Source: Neoconidiobolus thromboides FSU 785
Taxonomy: Eukaryota > Entomophthoromycota > Entomophthoromycetes > Entomophthorales > Neoconidiobolaceae
Length of the DNA stretch: 64,000 nt
Direction: 5' to 3'
Assembly (NCBI GenBank): GCA_025603075.1
Contig: MU626288.1
Coordinates: forward strand, 62,001-126,000
Part shown: piece by piece, positions 35,439 to 45,772 of the stretch
How the letters are laid out: each line of letters begins with the position of its first letter
Position numbering within the stretch: the stretch's first letter is position 1
Program-made: the position numbers and the translations under genes
The notes under the pieces: generated by a model
Seen by the model: the letters and a program-made list of their open reading frames with translations, nothing else
Database searches by the model: none
Told to the model about the DNA's origin: nothing

Positions 35439-37366
35439 ATGAAACCAAGTGAACAAATAGAGCTTGAAATAAAGGAGAATAAAATAGAGAATACAATAGT
35501 AGAAGAGAAGATAACTGTAAATGGAATTGAAATAAAAGAAGAAATTGCTACAAAGTTAAGTGAGGATGAAACAATTACTGAAAAGGTCAGTGAGAAAATA
35601 AATGGGATTCAATTAACCAATTCAGAAGAAAAAGAAGAGGTGGGAAATAGTATACTGATAGTCGAAGAGGAAGCTACGAAAGAAATAGAAACAAATAGCG
35701 AAGATAATTTTACAAGGTTATCACAAGGAGAAGAAGAAGAAGAAGAAGGAGTTGTAGAAGAGTTATTAAAAGAACAAGAGCTACAATTGAACATTGATAT
35801 GATTACTTTATTTGAAGTGAGTAGTTAAATAGTATAGGAATTTTTTAAAATAATTTTTTAAACAAAATAACTTAATAGAGTGTTACTCTTAGCAAAAAAA
35901 ATTATGAAAAAAGAAAGTTATTAATTGAAAAAGTACAAGGTATATTAAATAGAGAATATCCAGAAGTAGAAATTAAAGTTTCATTATTTGGGTAAGATTA
36001 ATTTACCAATTTATTTATTTTCTAAAATGTTTGTTAATTTTTAATATTACAAATTAGATCAAGTGAAAATGGATTAGGTATGAAAATGAGTGATGTTGAT
36101 ATTTGTATATTAACTCCATGGGATGGGTTTAATGACGTTCGATTATTGGCTGAGTTACTAAAAAGGAGTAAGATGTTTAAAATAAACATATAAAATTAAT
36201 ATAATAAATAATCTTAATTAGATGGTTTTTCAAATATAAATTGTATATCACAAGCTAAAGTACCTATTATTAAAGCTTGGGATCCACAACTGTAAGTTAA
36301 TTAGATAAAATAGATTAATAATCGTTTTTTTTATTGACTTTATTTTTAGAAAATTAGCATGTGATATTAACGTGAATAATCCATTAGCTATTCATAATAC
36401 AGAACTAATTAAATGCTATGTAAATATTGATCCAAGGGTACAACCACTAGCTATTACAATTAAGTATTGGGCAAAACAAAGAGTATTAAATGATGCAGGT
36501 AAATAAATTAGAATGATAATAATAATAATAGTGATTTTTAATAATAATTTTTGTAATTATAGCTGCTGGTGGAACATTATCTACATATTCTTGGGTGAAT
36601 TTAATATTAAATTTTTTACAAACTAGACAACCACCAATATTACCTGTATTACATCAATTACCATATAAAAAAGAAATGGAATTAGGAGTGGATGTGGGTT
36701 ATTTTAAAAATATTAGTCTATTAAAAGGGTTTGGGTTGGCTAATAAAGAAACTTTAGGTGGTTTATTATTTGCATTTTTTAAGAAGTAAGTATTCATGTT
36801 GTTTAAAAAATTATTTATTAATCTTTTCTTCATTTTACATTAGATTTGGTTATGAATTTGATTATGATAATCAAATAATAAGTTTACGAGAGGGAAAATT
36901 AATAAATAAAATAGATAAAGGATGGGACCAAATGAAAGGAAATTTCTCATTATGTATTGAAGAAGTATTTAATGTGGAAAGAAATATAGGAAACAGTTGT
37001 GATTTGATATCAAGGTTAGGTTTAATATCTGAGTTTCAAAGGGGATGTAAAATATTATCCCAATCGAATAGTTTATATGAATTATGTCAAGGCTATTATG
37101 ATGAAGTAACAGAAAATTTAAATTATTTTGATGGTAAATTTTTGAATATTTTAGAAGATGACTGGGTTACCATCAATGAACATATTTATAGACAAAGCAC
37201 TATTAATGGGAATAATAATAATAATAATAGTAATAATAATAGTAATGGGAACAATATTGTTAAAGTTACTAAAAAAGATGGGCAAGTTCAGTTGTTCAGT
37301 TTAAATAATAGTAGTAATAATACAGGAAAAGATAAAAGTAAAAGTGGTATTAGAAATAGGAAATAA
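35439..37366 (+). CDS. Cid1-type non-canonical poly(A)/poly(U) RNA nucleotidyltransferase
   Basis: A gene with several short introns; the first exons are 35439-35816, 35879-35991 and 36058-36167. The first 125 aa are acidic and Lys/Glu rich. The catalytic core follows: VSLFGSSENGLGMKMSDVDI shows the GS helix and the first two Asp of the metal triad, and KLACDINVNNPLAIHNTE supplies the third. Then come TIKYWAKQRVLNDA and TLSTYSWVNLILNFLQ (central domain) and GYFKNISLL to LGGLLFAFF (PAP-associated domain). The C-terminus ends in an Asn-rich repeat from an AAT microsatellite near 37208-37250 and a Lys-rich tail. The family adds A or U to RNA 3' ends; specificity is not readable here. No RNA-binding domain is seen. 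Confidence 0.9.
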
Positions 37367-37733
37367 ATATGATAAATAAAAAGGATATTTATTTTTTTGT
37401 AAAAAAATAAATGAAATAATACTTAGTAATAGAAAATTGTATTGTGGATTTATTGATCAACTCTCATCTCCTAACTTCTTCTCTCTTTTTTCCCCTATCA
37501 ATAACTCTATCCTTCTCTTTTTTTCTTTTTTCAAATGATTTTGTCTTCTTTTTAAGTGTGGTAAATTAAAGTTATATTTTAACTATTATTAATATATAAT
37601 AAAAAAAATAAGGCTAACTAATTATATAATAAAAAATAGAATAGAATAAAAAAAATGAAATGTACAAAAAAAATAGTGCTGTTTATTGTTATTATTAATT
37701 ATTTACTCATACGCTTTCCTTATTATGTATAAT
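37367..37733. other. 3' flank of the nucleotidyltransferase gene
   Basis: AT-rich with a pyrimidine-rich stretch at 37460-37515. No gene is seen. Confidence 0.4.
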
Positions 37734-37835
37734 ATATTTGGGTGTTTTTTATAGTTTTATCACTTTTTCCATTTTTTTAAAGCGCTATTTGAATGGAAAA
37801 CTTGCAATAAAATTCTTAAAAAATACATCCATATA
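37734..37835 (-). mobile_element. short TIR element, copy 8 (reverse), abutting a gene
   Basis: It runs TATTTGGGTGTTTTTTATAG, then TATCACTTTTTCC, AAAGCGCTATTTGAATGG and TACATCCATATA. Its right end lies only three bases from the stop codon of the small secreted protein gene that follows, so that gene's transcript would include the element in its 3' untranslated region. Confidence 0.8.
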
Positions 37836-37838
37836 TAC

Positions 37839-38063
37839 TTAAACTTTAGTAGGAGCAGCAGATAACTTGTTTTTAATTTGATTACTGTTAGCCATGTTTT
37901 TAAAGTGAGAATTATCTAAAGCAAAGAAAGCTTGAGGAATAGGCTGTTGAAATTCACTATTAGTGGATTCTAAATTATTATTATTTTTATCAATAATAGG
38001 TTGTTTTAAGGACATGGATAGTATTAAGGGTAAAGAAGATAAGAAAATTAAATTAAATTGCAT
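37839..38063 (-). CDS. small secreted protein, family member A
   Basis: A 74-aa protein with a clear signal peptide (MQFNLIFLSSLPLILSMSL), then a polar, Asn-rich mature part (DKNNNNLESTNSEFQQPIPQ). It belongs to a local family with the genes at 40895 and 43509: all share a hydrophobic leader ending LPLI(L/F)S and a mature motif like N-N-L-E/Q, then F-Q-x-x-I-P-x-A. No cysteines are present, so it is not a disulphide-rich effector. A TATATAAAC box lies about 75 bp upstream on the minus strand. Function unknown. Confidence 0.72.
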   Translation of the reverse strand: MQFNLIFLSSLPLILSMSLKQPIIDKNNNNLESTNSEFQQPIPQAFFALDNSHFKNMANSNQIKNKLSAAPTKV

Positions 38064-38879
38064 GTTTGAACTTTGAATATTTTGTTGTCTTTGGCTTTAA
38101 AATGTTAAATTGTTGAAGAACTAATGAGTTGTTTATATACTCCGGGTATTTTAGAAGTTTTTTTCCGTAGGATGAGTTGAACGTTCAGATTTAATTTATT
38201 TATTATATAGGAAATTAAATATTGATTTCATTGAAAATCAATTAAATCGGAGAATTAGATTTTAATTTAATTTCTTTTTTTTTTGATTATTGTAAATAAA
38301 ATTTTAATATTTCTTAAAAAACAAAGTAATAAAATAAAATAATAAAATAATAAAATAATAAAATAATAAAATAAAATATCAAAGGTATTAGAGTTCTAAA
38401 CTTATAACGTGATAAAATCTCTTATACATATAGTTTGTTGTTTGACTTGAATGTAAGTTAATCTGCAACTCTTACAGTCAACTTTTACTAATTCAATGTT
38501 TTTATGCTTTGTACTTTCAATATTTAATCTCATTTACACAAAGTGCTAAATGCACTTAAGATTACAGTACTTAGTTTACAATAGTAATAATCAATAAAAA
38601 TAAATGTTAGTTTAAATTCCAAAACATTAAATCATACAGTTAAAATTTTTATATGACAAGTTCAGCATTTCATTAAATGTAAGAATATTCATTCATCTAG
38701 TGCTTTTAAAAATTATTCAATATTAAATTATAGCCTATATTTTTATAAAATCAAAATTCAAAAATGTCAAAATTGAAGAAACCCTATACTTTAGGATTTT
38801 TCTGCATCACATACAAGAGTCTTTAATCTTCAAACAAAACTGGGCAAAGCACTTTTGGGTGTATTAACTTTTTCAAGTT
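38064..38879. other. intergenic region between secreted-protein genes (left part)
   Basis: AT-rich and gene-free. It holds the promoter of the 37839-38063 gene and an AATAA-type microsatellite at about 38325-38378. Confidence 0.4.
38325..38378. repeat. AATAA-type microsatellite
   Basis: Tandem units of the form AAAATAATA. Confidence 0.8.
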
Positions 38880-39030
38880 AGAATTCAGGGTCAATGAGGC
38901 GAGTACCTTGTAGAGTAGATAGTAAATTAATTTTATTTTTATTAACTTTGGTTTCTGGTAAAGAGATTGTTAAGATTGAAATGATGCAAGGAGTAAATAA
39001 TATTGATTTTGATTTTGATTTTTTATGATT
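38880..39030 (-). pseudogene. possible relic of a secreted-protein family member
   Basis: In one frame the minus strand reads ILFTPCIISILTISLPET, then KVNKNKINLLSTLQG and a stop. This resembles the leader and the start of the mature part of the neighbouring family (compare LVFLPLIFSRSLPKANVDK). There is no ATG. It may be chance resemblance. Confidence 0.3.
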
Positions 39031-39965
39031 AAATTTGTTTTAAACTTGGATAACAATCGCTTTTGGTGAAATCATTCATTATGAAACTGAATTTAGTTTA
39101 CAGTTGTTGCAACTCCCTTACGACCTAATTAACTGTATATTCATAAAAAAGGTTATGTTAAAATTCGCCTAAAATATATTAAATTTGACTTTAAAAAAAA
39201 CATATATATAAATAATTTGCTTATAGAAATTACAGTTGTAAAGTCGTAAAAGAGCTACAGGAGTTGTAACACGCAAGTCAAAATTTTAAAAATGTATTAA
39301 ATTTATCAATCCCCTTCCTCAAATGAAAACAACGTTAATAAGTGTTTAATAAAGAGTAGCACCTAATCACTTAATTCTTGACTATGCAACAAAAACCACA
39401 ATTGATATAAAACATAGCATAATAATTTATTTTACATATCTGTTTAAATCAATTAGAATGTTTTAACTAAATCAGTGCCTTTTTTTATACCGATGTGTAA
39501 ATATTTGAAAATGACAATGGATTGGCAGTAAACTTACAGTTTCATACGATAAAACTGAATAAAAAATTGATAACAGCTTAAACTTTATAATATCAAGCTA
39601 TAGTTTATAGGATTTTACCCTATATAGTCTTATTTTATCAAACTTATTAAATCCATTAAATTTTATTGAGAATAACTTTATCAGGTTTTTTATAGCTATG
39701 TATAGTTGATTTAAAAAGCTATATCAAATCTTATTTATTCAAAACCACTATAATTTCACTATAATTTAAAAGTATGCTTCTATTAAAATATAAAAAATAA
39801 TTCTGGTCTAATTTTTAGCTTGAGGTCTTATTATAAGATCATTGTTTAGAAGCACTAAAGGCCACAAATAAACCAAACAGATTAAACTAATGCGAATAAT
39901 TACTCAAAAGTATCTTCAGACCTTCAAATTCTTCTTATTTACATTAATCTTGACTATAATATCAA
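39031..39965. other. gene-poor AT-rich stretch
   Basis: No gene, RNA or repeat is recognised. Confidence 0.4.
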
Positions 39966-40075
39966 TAAGAGGATATATTTTTGTGTTTAAGAATTTTGCT
40001 AATAATTTTTCCACTCAAATAGCGATTAAAAGATGAAGTGATGAAGCCAAAAAAAACATCCTCATAAACACATCT
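39966..40075 (+). mobile_element. short TIR element, copy 9 (forward)
   Basis: It runs AATAAGAGGATATATTTTTG, TTAAGAATTTTGCTAATAAT, TTCCACTCAAATAGCG, GAAGTGATGAAGCC and AACATCCTCATA. Both ends are present but drifted. Confidence 0.8.
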
Positions 40076-40894
40076 GTTATACTGGATCTATCTTGGGAGA
40101 TGGCTTGTTTAAACACTCTTATAATTTTTTCAAGTCCAATTTGTTTGTACAAATATTGCTTATAGTTTTAGAAAATAGACCCTTTATAATACATTTAGCT
40201 TATATGATAGCTTGTTCAACTACACTACTAGAAGATTTCAATTTATCCTTACTTTTATCACTGTTGTTTGGAACAGGAGGGTCAATAAAATTAAAGATAA
40301 TAATGTAAAAAGTCTATAAATGAATTACATTTTGAGAATAATTTTTTTATACCTATTTCTTTGATGATTATTTATATGTTAACTTTTTAAGGTATTTTCC
40401 ATAGTTTATGTTTAAGATAACTTATTATAAGAAATTAAAAATTAATTTCATACTAATATTTGGATTAAACAATAATTTCAACATTTATCTTTATCTCAAT
40501 AAAGTCACCTTTTTATAAAAATAATAGAAGAATGAGTTTAAACTTAAAATTAAGACAATTGTTAACATTAAATAGCAATCACTATAGCTATAAACTAGAC
40601 ATAAAAACTCTAATACAAGATGTTTATAGTTATAATCAAGTATTTTTGCTACAACTTCTACATTCAATTATTTAAAAGATAAAAAGATAAAAAGTTTAAC
40701 AACTGATACCTCTAATACTTAAGTCCATCCACATTAAATTCAAAAACATATAAGGTTATAATTTTGTTTTTTATACTTTTATTAAAGTAGGCCAGGGAAC
40801 ATAATTCAACTCAAATCCCACTACTAAATGCGACAAAAATAATGCAATAAAACTCCATCCCTATTTTAAACTTATTCAACTTAGAAGATGTTAC
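40076..40894. other. intergenic region with an unsupported small frame
   Basis: A 71-aa frame at 40093-40308 (+) has hydrophobic segments but no paralogue or family. I do not call it. The rest is AT-rich. Confidence 0.35.
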
Positions 40895-41128
40895 TTATGT
40901 TTTGGTATTAATTGATCTAATGCCGTCTAATTTAGAAAGGAATTGTTCAAAGTTAGAAGCAATATCCGAGACTTGCTTTTCAGAAGTAGATTTTGCTTTT
41001 GATAATGTTTGTTTTAATCCATCATCAAAAGCTTCCATGTTATTTTGACTTTTATCTACATTGGCTTTAGGTAATGAGCGAGAAAAGATTAATGGTAAGA
41101 ATACTAGAAACAAGTGAATGATATGCAT
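40895..41128 (-). CDS. small secreted protein, family member B
   Basis: A 77-aa protein with a signal peptide (MHIIHLFLVFLPLIFSRSLP) followed by ANVDKSQNNMEAFDDGLKQT and a helical, Ser/Lys-rich tail (KQVSDIASNFEQFLSKLDGI). No cysteines. It is the closest relative of the gene at 43509 in the leader and in the N-N-M/L-E/Q-A-F segment. A TATATAAC box lies about 60 bp upstream on the minus strand. Function unknown. Confidence 0.72.
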   Translation of the reverse strand: MHIIHLFLVFLPLIFSRSLPKANVDKSQNNMEAFDDGLKQTLSKAKSTSEKQVSDIASNFEQFLSKLDGIRSINTKT

Positions 41129-42054
41129 TTTTTTATGAGGATAAAGAATATGAAGTTTGTTGGGTTTTTTATTTAAAATGTTAGTTATATACTACTTTTT
41201 GATGTTTTGCTAAATCTATTACGTTTAAATCCAGTTTAGGAAATTTAAAACTGGACTCGGAAACTAAAGAATCTTTAGTTTGATTGTTGGTTTAAATTGG
41301 CATTTAATGAAATAAAAGTTAATAGACTTTTATTCTCTATATTAAATTAATTTATTATCTTTTTACAGTAAAATTAAAAATCATTATAAAACAATTTAAT
41401 ATATTAATACTATTCATTTAACATATATATGATAATTCTAAAGTATTCTCTATACATACTTTCTGTATCAAATTGAATCATTTGTATAACTTTAGCATCA
41501 TTCATTTAAATGATAAAAGCCTTGGCAATTGATAATTTTATATTTAATCCCATCAATACCGAACTTTAATATATCTATGATCATAGTGATATTCTCTCGA
41601 TTCGAAGTTTTCTAGACAACAAAGGTAGATATAGCTTTAGTCTATACACTGGCCTTTTTCAAAGGGAGCGATCATTAGACTTAATCTCTTTTATTGTTGG
41701 TAGCTTCCATAGTGTTCAGTCTTAATTTAACTGAGTTGTGTTGAAATCCTTATCGTGGTTAATAAATATCAAAGTTTAAATTTTTCAAAAGAAAAGAGAT
41801 TATTATAATAATTTTATTTGATAATATTCTATAAAGTTTTATATGACAAACTATACGTTTATTAAAACAAAGTAAATCAAAATTTAGCTTAACTTTCTTA
41901 TTTTAATAGACAGTGAAAAATGAACAAGAAATCTTTAACTTTTTTAATAAAAGTTAAATATATTTCTTTGAATTGGAAAGAATCATTTCTAAATCGGTTT
42001 TGACAATAAGCTCTCCGATGATGCCTGAAAGCCCAGTTAGTGAGTTTTTTGAAT
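41129..42054. other. intergenic region
   Basis: AT-rich, no gene supported. It contains the promoter of the 40895 gene. Confidence 0.4.
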
Positions 42055-42198
42055 TAGAAGAATCTTATAAAATTACTTTTGGAATTGGGTGCATTGAGAG
42101 CTTGTAAACCTTGAATATTTTTATCAAATGTTAATTTAAGGTAATGAAAGCGAAGAAGTCAGAGATAAAATCGATAAAAATAAATAATTGAATTACAT
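42055..42198 (-). pseudogene. secreted-protein family pseudogene 1 (stops and a frameshift)
   Basis: An ATG at 42198 is followed at once by TAA where the relatives have CAA. The frame then reads FNYLFLSILSLTSSLSLP, matching the family leader, and meets a second TAA exactly where LPQ is expected. After a frameshift the motif returns as FDKNIQGLQALNAPNSK, comparable to NNLESTNSEFQ and DSNLQAFNSPFQ. Two stops at expected CAA codons fit C-to-T change. The gene is non-functional. Confidence 0.7.
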
Positions 42199-42313
42199 TT
42201 ATGTATATACATATATATATTATAGGTCATCATTCTTTGATATTTTGTTTATATACATTTTTTAAAGAGTGATTTACTATCTTTTTTATGCTTTTGTAAA
42301 GCTTCAATTTTAT
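42199..42313. other. upstream flank of pseudogene 1
   Basis: Contains TATATATA runs near 42210-42222, the likely former promoter. Confidence 0.3.
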
Positions 42314-42414
42314 ATATGAAGGTGTTTTCTGATTTCACTTTTTCCATTTTTAAGTGTTATTTGAGTAGAATAATTATTAGTAAAATTCTTAAACAAAAAA
42401 ATAAATTCTCATAT
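42314..42414 (-). mobile_element. short TIR element, copy 10 (reverse)
   Basis: It runs ATATGAAGGTGTTTTCTG, TTTCACTTTTTCC, AAGTGTTATTTGAGTAG and AATAAATTCTCATATG. Decayed at both ends. Confidence 0.75.
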
Positions 42415-42794
42415 GTTTAGTAATTAATCAAAAAATACAACGTTAGATGTGTTTAATAACCTAAGTTTATAGCTTTGTTTTATATTAACAAAGTTTTTTG
42501 ATAAATAATTTCATTGTCTTTAATTTTATACAAAAATATTTAAACTTATTAAATCAAATTATTAACATAATCAAGTGACTAAAATTAATAATAACAGAAA
42601 TCATTATAAACTTAAATATAGATCTTTTATTTTATTATTTCAAACTTTATTCACCTGCTTTGAATAATTATTAAGAAATTTTATCCCAGCTTGTTTAAAT
42701 TACTTTCTTAAAATACATGTGTTAGGTTAAAAGTAATGTAAAATAAAGTTCTAGTTACTTTATTAAGATGCAGAAATTTTGATATGTATAAAAC

Positions 42795-42899
42795 ATAAGG
42801 GAATGTTTTTTTGGCTTTATTACTTTTTCCATCTTTTAAGCACTACTTGAGTGGAAAAATTGTTAGTAAAATTCTTAAATACAAAAATACATCCCCATA
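42795..42899 (-). mobile_element. short TIR element, copy 11 (reverse)
   Basis: It runs ATAAGGGAATGTTTTTTTGG, TTTATTACTTTTTCC, AAGCACTACTTGAGTGG, TTAGTAAAATTCTTAAATAC and TACATCCCCATAA. Right end intact. Confidence 0.82.
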
Positions 42900-43118
42900 A
42901 GTTGATTACTTTTTCGTTATATTATTATACTTTATTTTATCACAATTTTTAGGTTCATTAGATAGCTTAGTTAAAGATGTTAGTGTTGATCAAAGCACCA
43001 AAGTATTCATGAATGGAGGGGCTAGTACTATTAGTTTATCAAGTGGTTGCTTAACTTTATATAGACAACAGTAACTTTTTAAGAGACTAAATAGCTTTAA
43101 ATGATTTTCTAAGGAAAT

Positions 43119-43209
43119 ATATAGAACGTTTTTTTAGTTTCATTTATTTATTTTTAAGTGTTATTAAGTGAAAAAATTGTAGAACTCTTAAAAAGACACA
43201 ACCATATAT
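43119..43209 (-). mobile_element. short TIR element, copy 12 (reverse, decayed)
   Basis: The left end is AATATATAGAACGTTTTTTT and the right end is ACACAACCATATATA. The centre AAGTGTTATTAAGTG is shortened by small deletions. About 90 bp. Confidence 0.6.
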
Positions 43210-43508
43210 AATGTTTCTAAATTCTAATTTAAAGTATTGAAGTCAAAGGAATTTGATATAGACATCTAAAAGGTAATTTCTTAATAAAACCTTAGAGTTT
43301 AAACTTATATTAAAATTTATTGAGTTATAGTTTTTTTGATTTTTATTAAAAAATTTAGAGCTATTAATTCTCCGAATTCGATTTTTAGTTTCCTATAATA
43401 TGATAAACTTTGAATTTACCGAATTTAACTTAAAAACCTAGTATATAACTCAATATTCCGGAAAAAAAATAGCAAAACATAAACAACTAAATCTCATCTC
43501 TACAAAAA
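43210..43508. other. promoter region of secreted protein C
   Basis: AT-rich; a TATATAAC box at about 43441 lies 65-70 bp upstream of the ATG, with CCGGAA just after it. Confidence 0.4.
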
Positions 43509-43832
43509 ATGCATTTCGCTTATATCTTCCTCACATCTTTACCATTAATTTTCTCTTTTACATTACCTCAATCCATTGCTAAAAATGATAGTAATTTACA
43601 AGCTTTTAATTCTCCATTTCAAGAACATATACCTGAGGCTATATCAAAATTAGCTAAACCCTCCCTCAAATTTACATCTAAGGATCAACAAAATAGTACA
43701 AAATTACAACCAGTTTCAAGTCAAAGTAATCAAGCGGATAGCCTTACGAAGATCCCATCTGACTTGAAACAAGCGGAGATGAAAGTCCAAGACTCATCAA
43801 CTAATATTGAAAAAAACAATCAAAATTTATAA
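43509..43832 (+). CDS. small secreted protein, family member C
   Basis: A 107-aa protein. Signal peptide MHFAYIFLTSLPLIFSFTLP, then the family motif NDSNLQAFNSPFQEHIPEAI and a longer Ser/Gln/Lys-rich tail (ending SSTNIEKNNQNL). No cysteines. It is on the opposite strand to its relatives at 37839 and 40895. A TATATAAC box sits at about 43441. Function unknown; sequence composition suggests a disordered secreted peptide. Confidence 0.75.
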   Translation: MHFAYIFLTSLPLIFSFTLPQSIAKNDSNLQAFNSPFQEHIPEAISKLAKPSLKFTSKDQQNSTKLQPVSSQSNQADSLTKIPSDLKQAEMKVQDSSTNIEKNNQNL

Positions 43833-44103
43833 TACTTATAAAAAGAATAAAGCAGCTTTTGACCTTGAATTTAATAAAATAGGGATTAAACTTTAATATG
43901 ATATTTTATATATATTAATCAATTTTGTTAGTTTAAATTAACATTATAATTTTAAAATTATTAAGATGTAATATGAAATATTAATATTAAAAACATTGGA
44001 CTTATATGAGAAATTGCAGATATAACGGATTTGATAATTATTTTATATAGTTTTGATATGAGAAGAGGTCTACAAGTTCTAAGGGTAGATGAGACAAAAA
44101 GGA
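43833..44103. other. 3' flank of secreted protein C
   Basis: AT-rich; no gene. A 63-aa frame at 43961-44152 (-) overlaps a short element and is not supported. Confidence 0.35.
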
Positions 44104-44202
44104 TACGATCGGTTTTTTGTTTAAGAACTGTACTCATACTCTTTCCACTCAAATAATGCTTAAAAAATGGAAAAATTGATAAGCTAAAAAAACATTTCTA
44201 CA
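44104..44202 (+). mobile_element. short TIR element, copy 13 (forward, left end decayed)
   Basis: The left end is diverged (TACGATCGGTTTTTTGTTTA). The middle is TTTCCACTCAAATAATGC and TTAAAAAATGGAAAAATTG. The right end AACATTTCTACA joins directly to the next copy. Confidence 0.7.
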
Positions 44203-44308
44203 TGGGGATGAATTTTTATGTTTAAGAATTCTACTAACAAATTTTCCGCTCAAATAGCGCTTAAAAAGTAGAAAAAGTAATGAAGTCAAAAAAAACAGCC
44301 CCATATTA
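44202..44308 (+). mobile_element. short TIR element, copy 14 (forward), directly adjacent to copy 13
   Basis: It runs ATGGGGATGAATTTTTATG, TTAAGAATTCTACTAAC, TTCCGCTCAAATAGCGC, AAAAAGTAATGAAGTC and AACAGCCCCATATTA. Well preserved. It begins exactly where copy 13 ends. Confidence 0.82.
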
Positions 44309-45255
44309 TTTTACTTTTATTATTTAAAACATTTGGCTTTTTTAACAATTATTAAAAGTAATATATTTATAAATAAATAGTTATATTGCTTTTTTAATTA
44401 TATTACTTATATAAAAATAGTCTATTAATATTATTATAATAAAAAATAAAAAGCTGGAAAATAAAAAAATTTTTATAAAAATTTATCAAAAAATCATTCA
44501 AAATATTAAAAAAACTACTTAATAAAATATAAAATTATATTAGCAATATGAAATCTGGTACTCAGTGATTGGAGTTAATAACAGCTATTGCCTAGTTGAC
44601 TATACTGTAAGTTAAAAGGTCTTAGTTTATGTGATTAAGATAGACTTGAATTATGAATAATAGCATGTAATAGGCTATGGACTATGTAAGACAAATAAAA
44701 TAGACAATACTAATGTAAAATCTACATAAATTACTATTAAGAAAATTTAGTGGCTTTATTGGATGTATGAGATATCAGGGAATAATTCAGTTAAAAAGCC
44801 TCGACCTACTATACTCTAAAATTTCTTCTATATTCTGACAAGTATAAATATCAAAATGAGAAAATAATATTCTTTTGGATGAAACTAGAAATTCTCATAG
44901 CAAATCAAACTAAGAATGTGGGATTGATTGTCTCTGAACTTGAGAACACAACAGCTTAAATGCCTATTATGTTACAATCAATCATGGAGCTGACAAAGCA
45001 ATATTTTACAGTAATAAAAATAATGATAAAATACAATAATAAAAAATATAATCAAGAAAATAAATTAAATAAAGTATACATTTTTTAATATAAAAACAAA
45101 GTATAATAATTATTTAAATAACTAAAATATAAACTATAAAAATTAATTTTCTAGTTTACATTTCTTTATTAAACTATTTAAAACTATTGGAATTTTAAGT
45201 TAATTTTGAAATTTATGTTTAAAGTAATTCATATAAATAGTATTATTTTATCTAG
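44309..45255. other. gene-poor AT-rich stretch
   Basis: Nothing recognised. Confidence 0.4.
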
Positions 45256-45366
45256 TATATGGGGATGTATTTTTGTATTTAATAATTTTACTAACAATTT
45301 TTTAAGCGCTATTTGAGTGGAAAAATTATCAGAAAAATTCTTAAACACAAAAATGCATCCCCATAT
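45256..45366. mobile_element. short TIR element, copy 15, fold-back (both halves are the left arm)
   Basis: Begins TATATGGGGATGTATTTTTG and continues as a left arm (TTTTACTAACAATTTTT). After the AAGCGCT centre it turns into the reverse complement of the same arm (CTTAAACACAAAAATGCATC then CCCATATA). The whole unit is a near-perfect inverted repeat of about 50 bp per arm, unlike other copies, whose two halves differ beyond the terminal 20 bp or so. Confidence 0.82.
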
Positions 45367-45467
45367 AGGAGTGTTCTTTCTGGTTTCATCACTTTCTACT
45401 TTTTAAGTGCTATTTAAGACGAAAATTTATTAATAAAATCCTTAAGCAAAAAAATAACTCCACATTA
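45364..45467 (-). mobile_element. short TIR element, copy 16 (reverse), adjacent to copy 15
   Basis: It runs TATAGGAGTGTTCTTTCTGG, TTTCATCACTTTCTAC, AAGTGCTATTTAAGACG and AATAACTCCACATTA. It shares the TATA at the boundary with copy 15, as though one element inserted at the end of the other. Confidence 0.78.
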
Positions 45468-45772
45468 TTAAAGATAAGCTATAAAATAACTCAAACACAA
45501 ACTAATAAATAAACATTATTATTTATTTGTTTTATTAATTTATTGTTTGAACATTTATTTAATATTATTTTTATATTCTTATTTTAATAATTACCTTATT
45601 ATGTTTTGTTAAATTTTTTAATTATATCCTTATTAACGATGTTATTATATATATCTAAATATTAAATATTAATTTTATATCAAACATTATCTTCATTATA
45701 ACTATTATTGTATTGTGTTTGATTTGAACACTATTGCATAAAAAAAATTACTAATCAATATTTTCAGTAAGT

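Noticed and set aside
40093-40308. 71-aa frame with hydrophobic stretches
   Set aside because: No signal-peptide match to the neighbouring secreted family and no other support.
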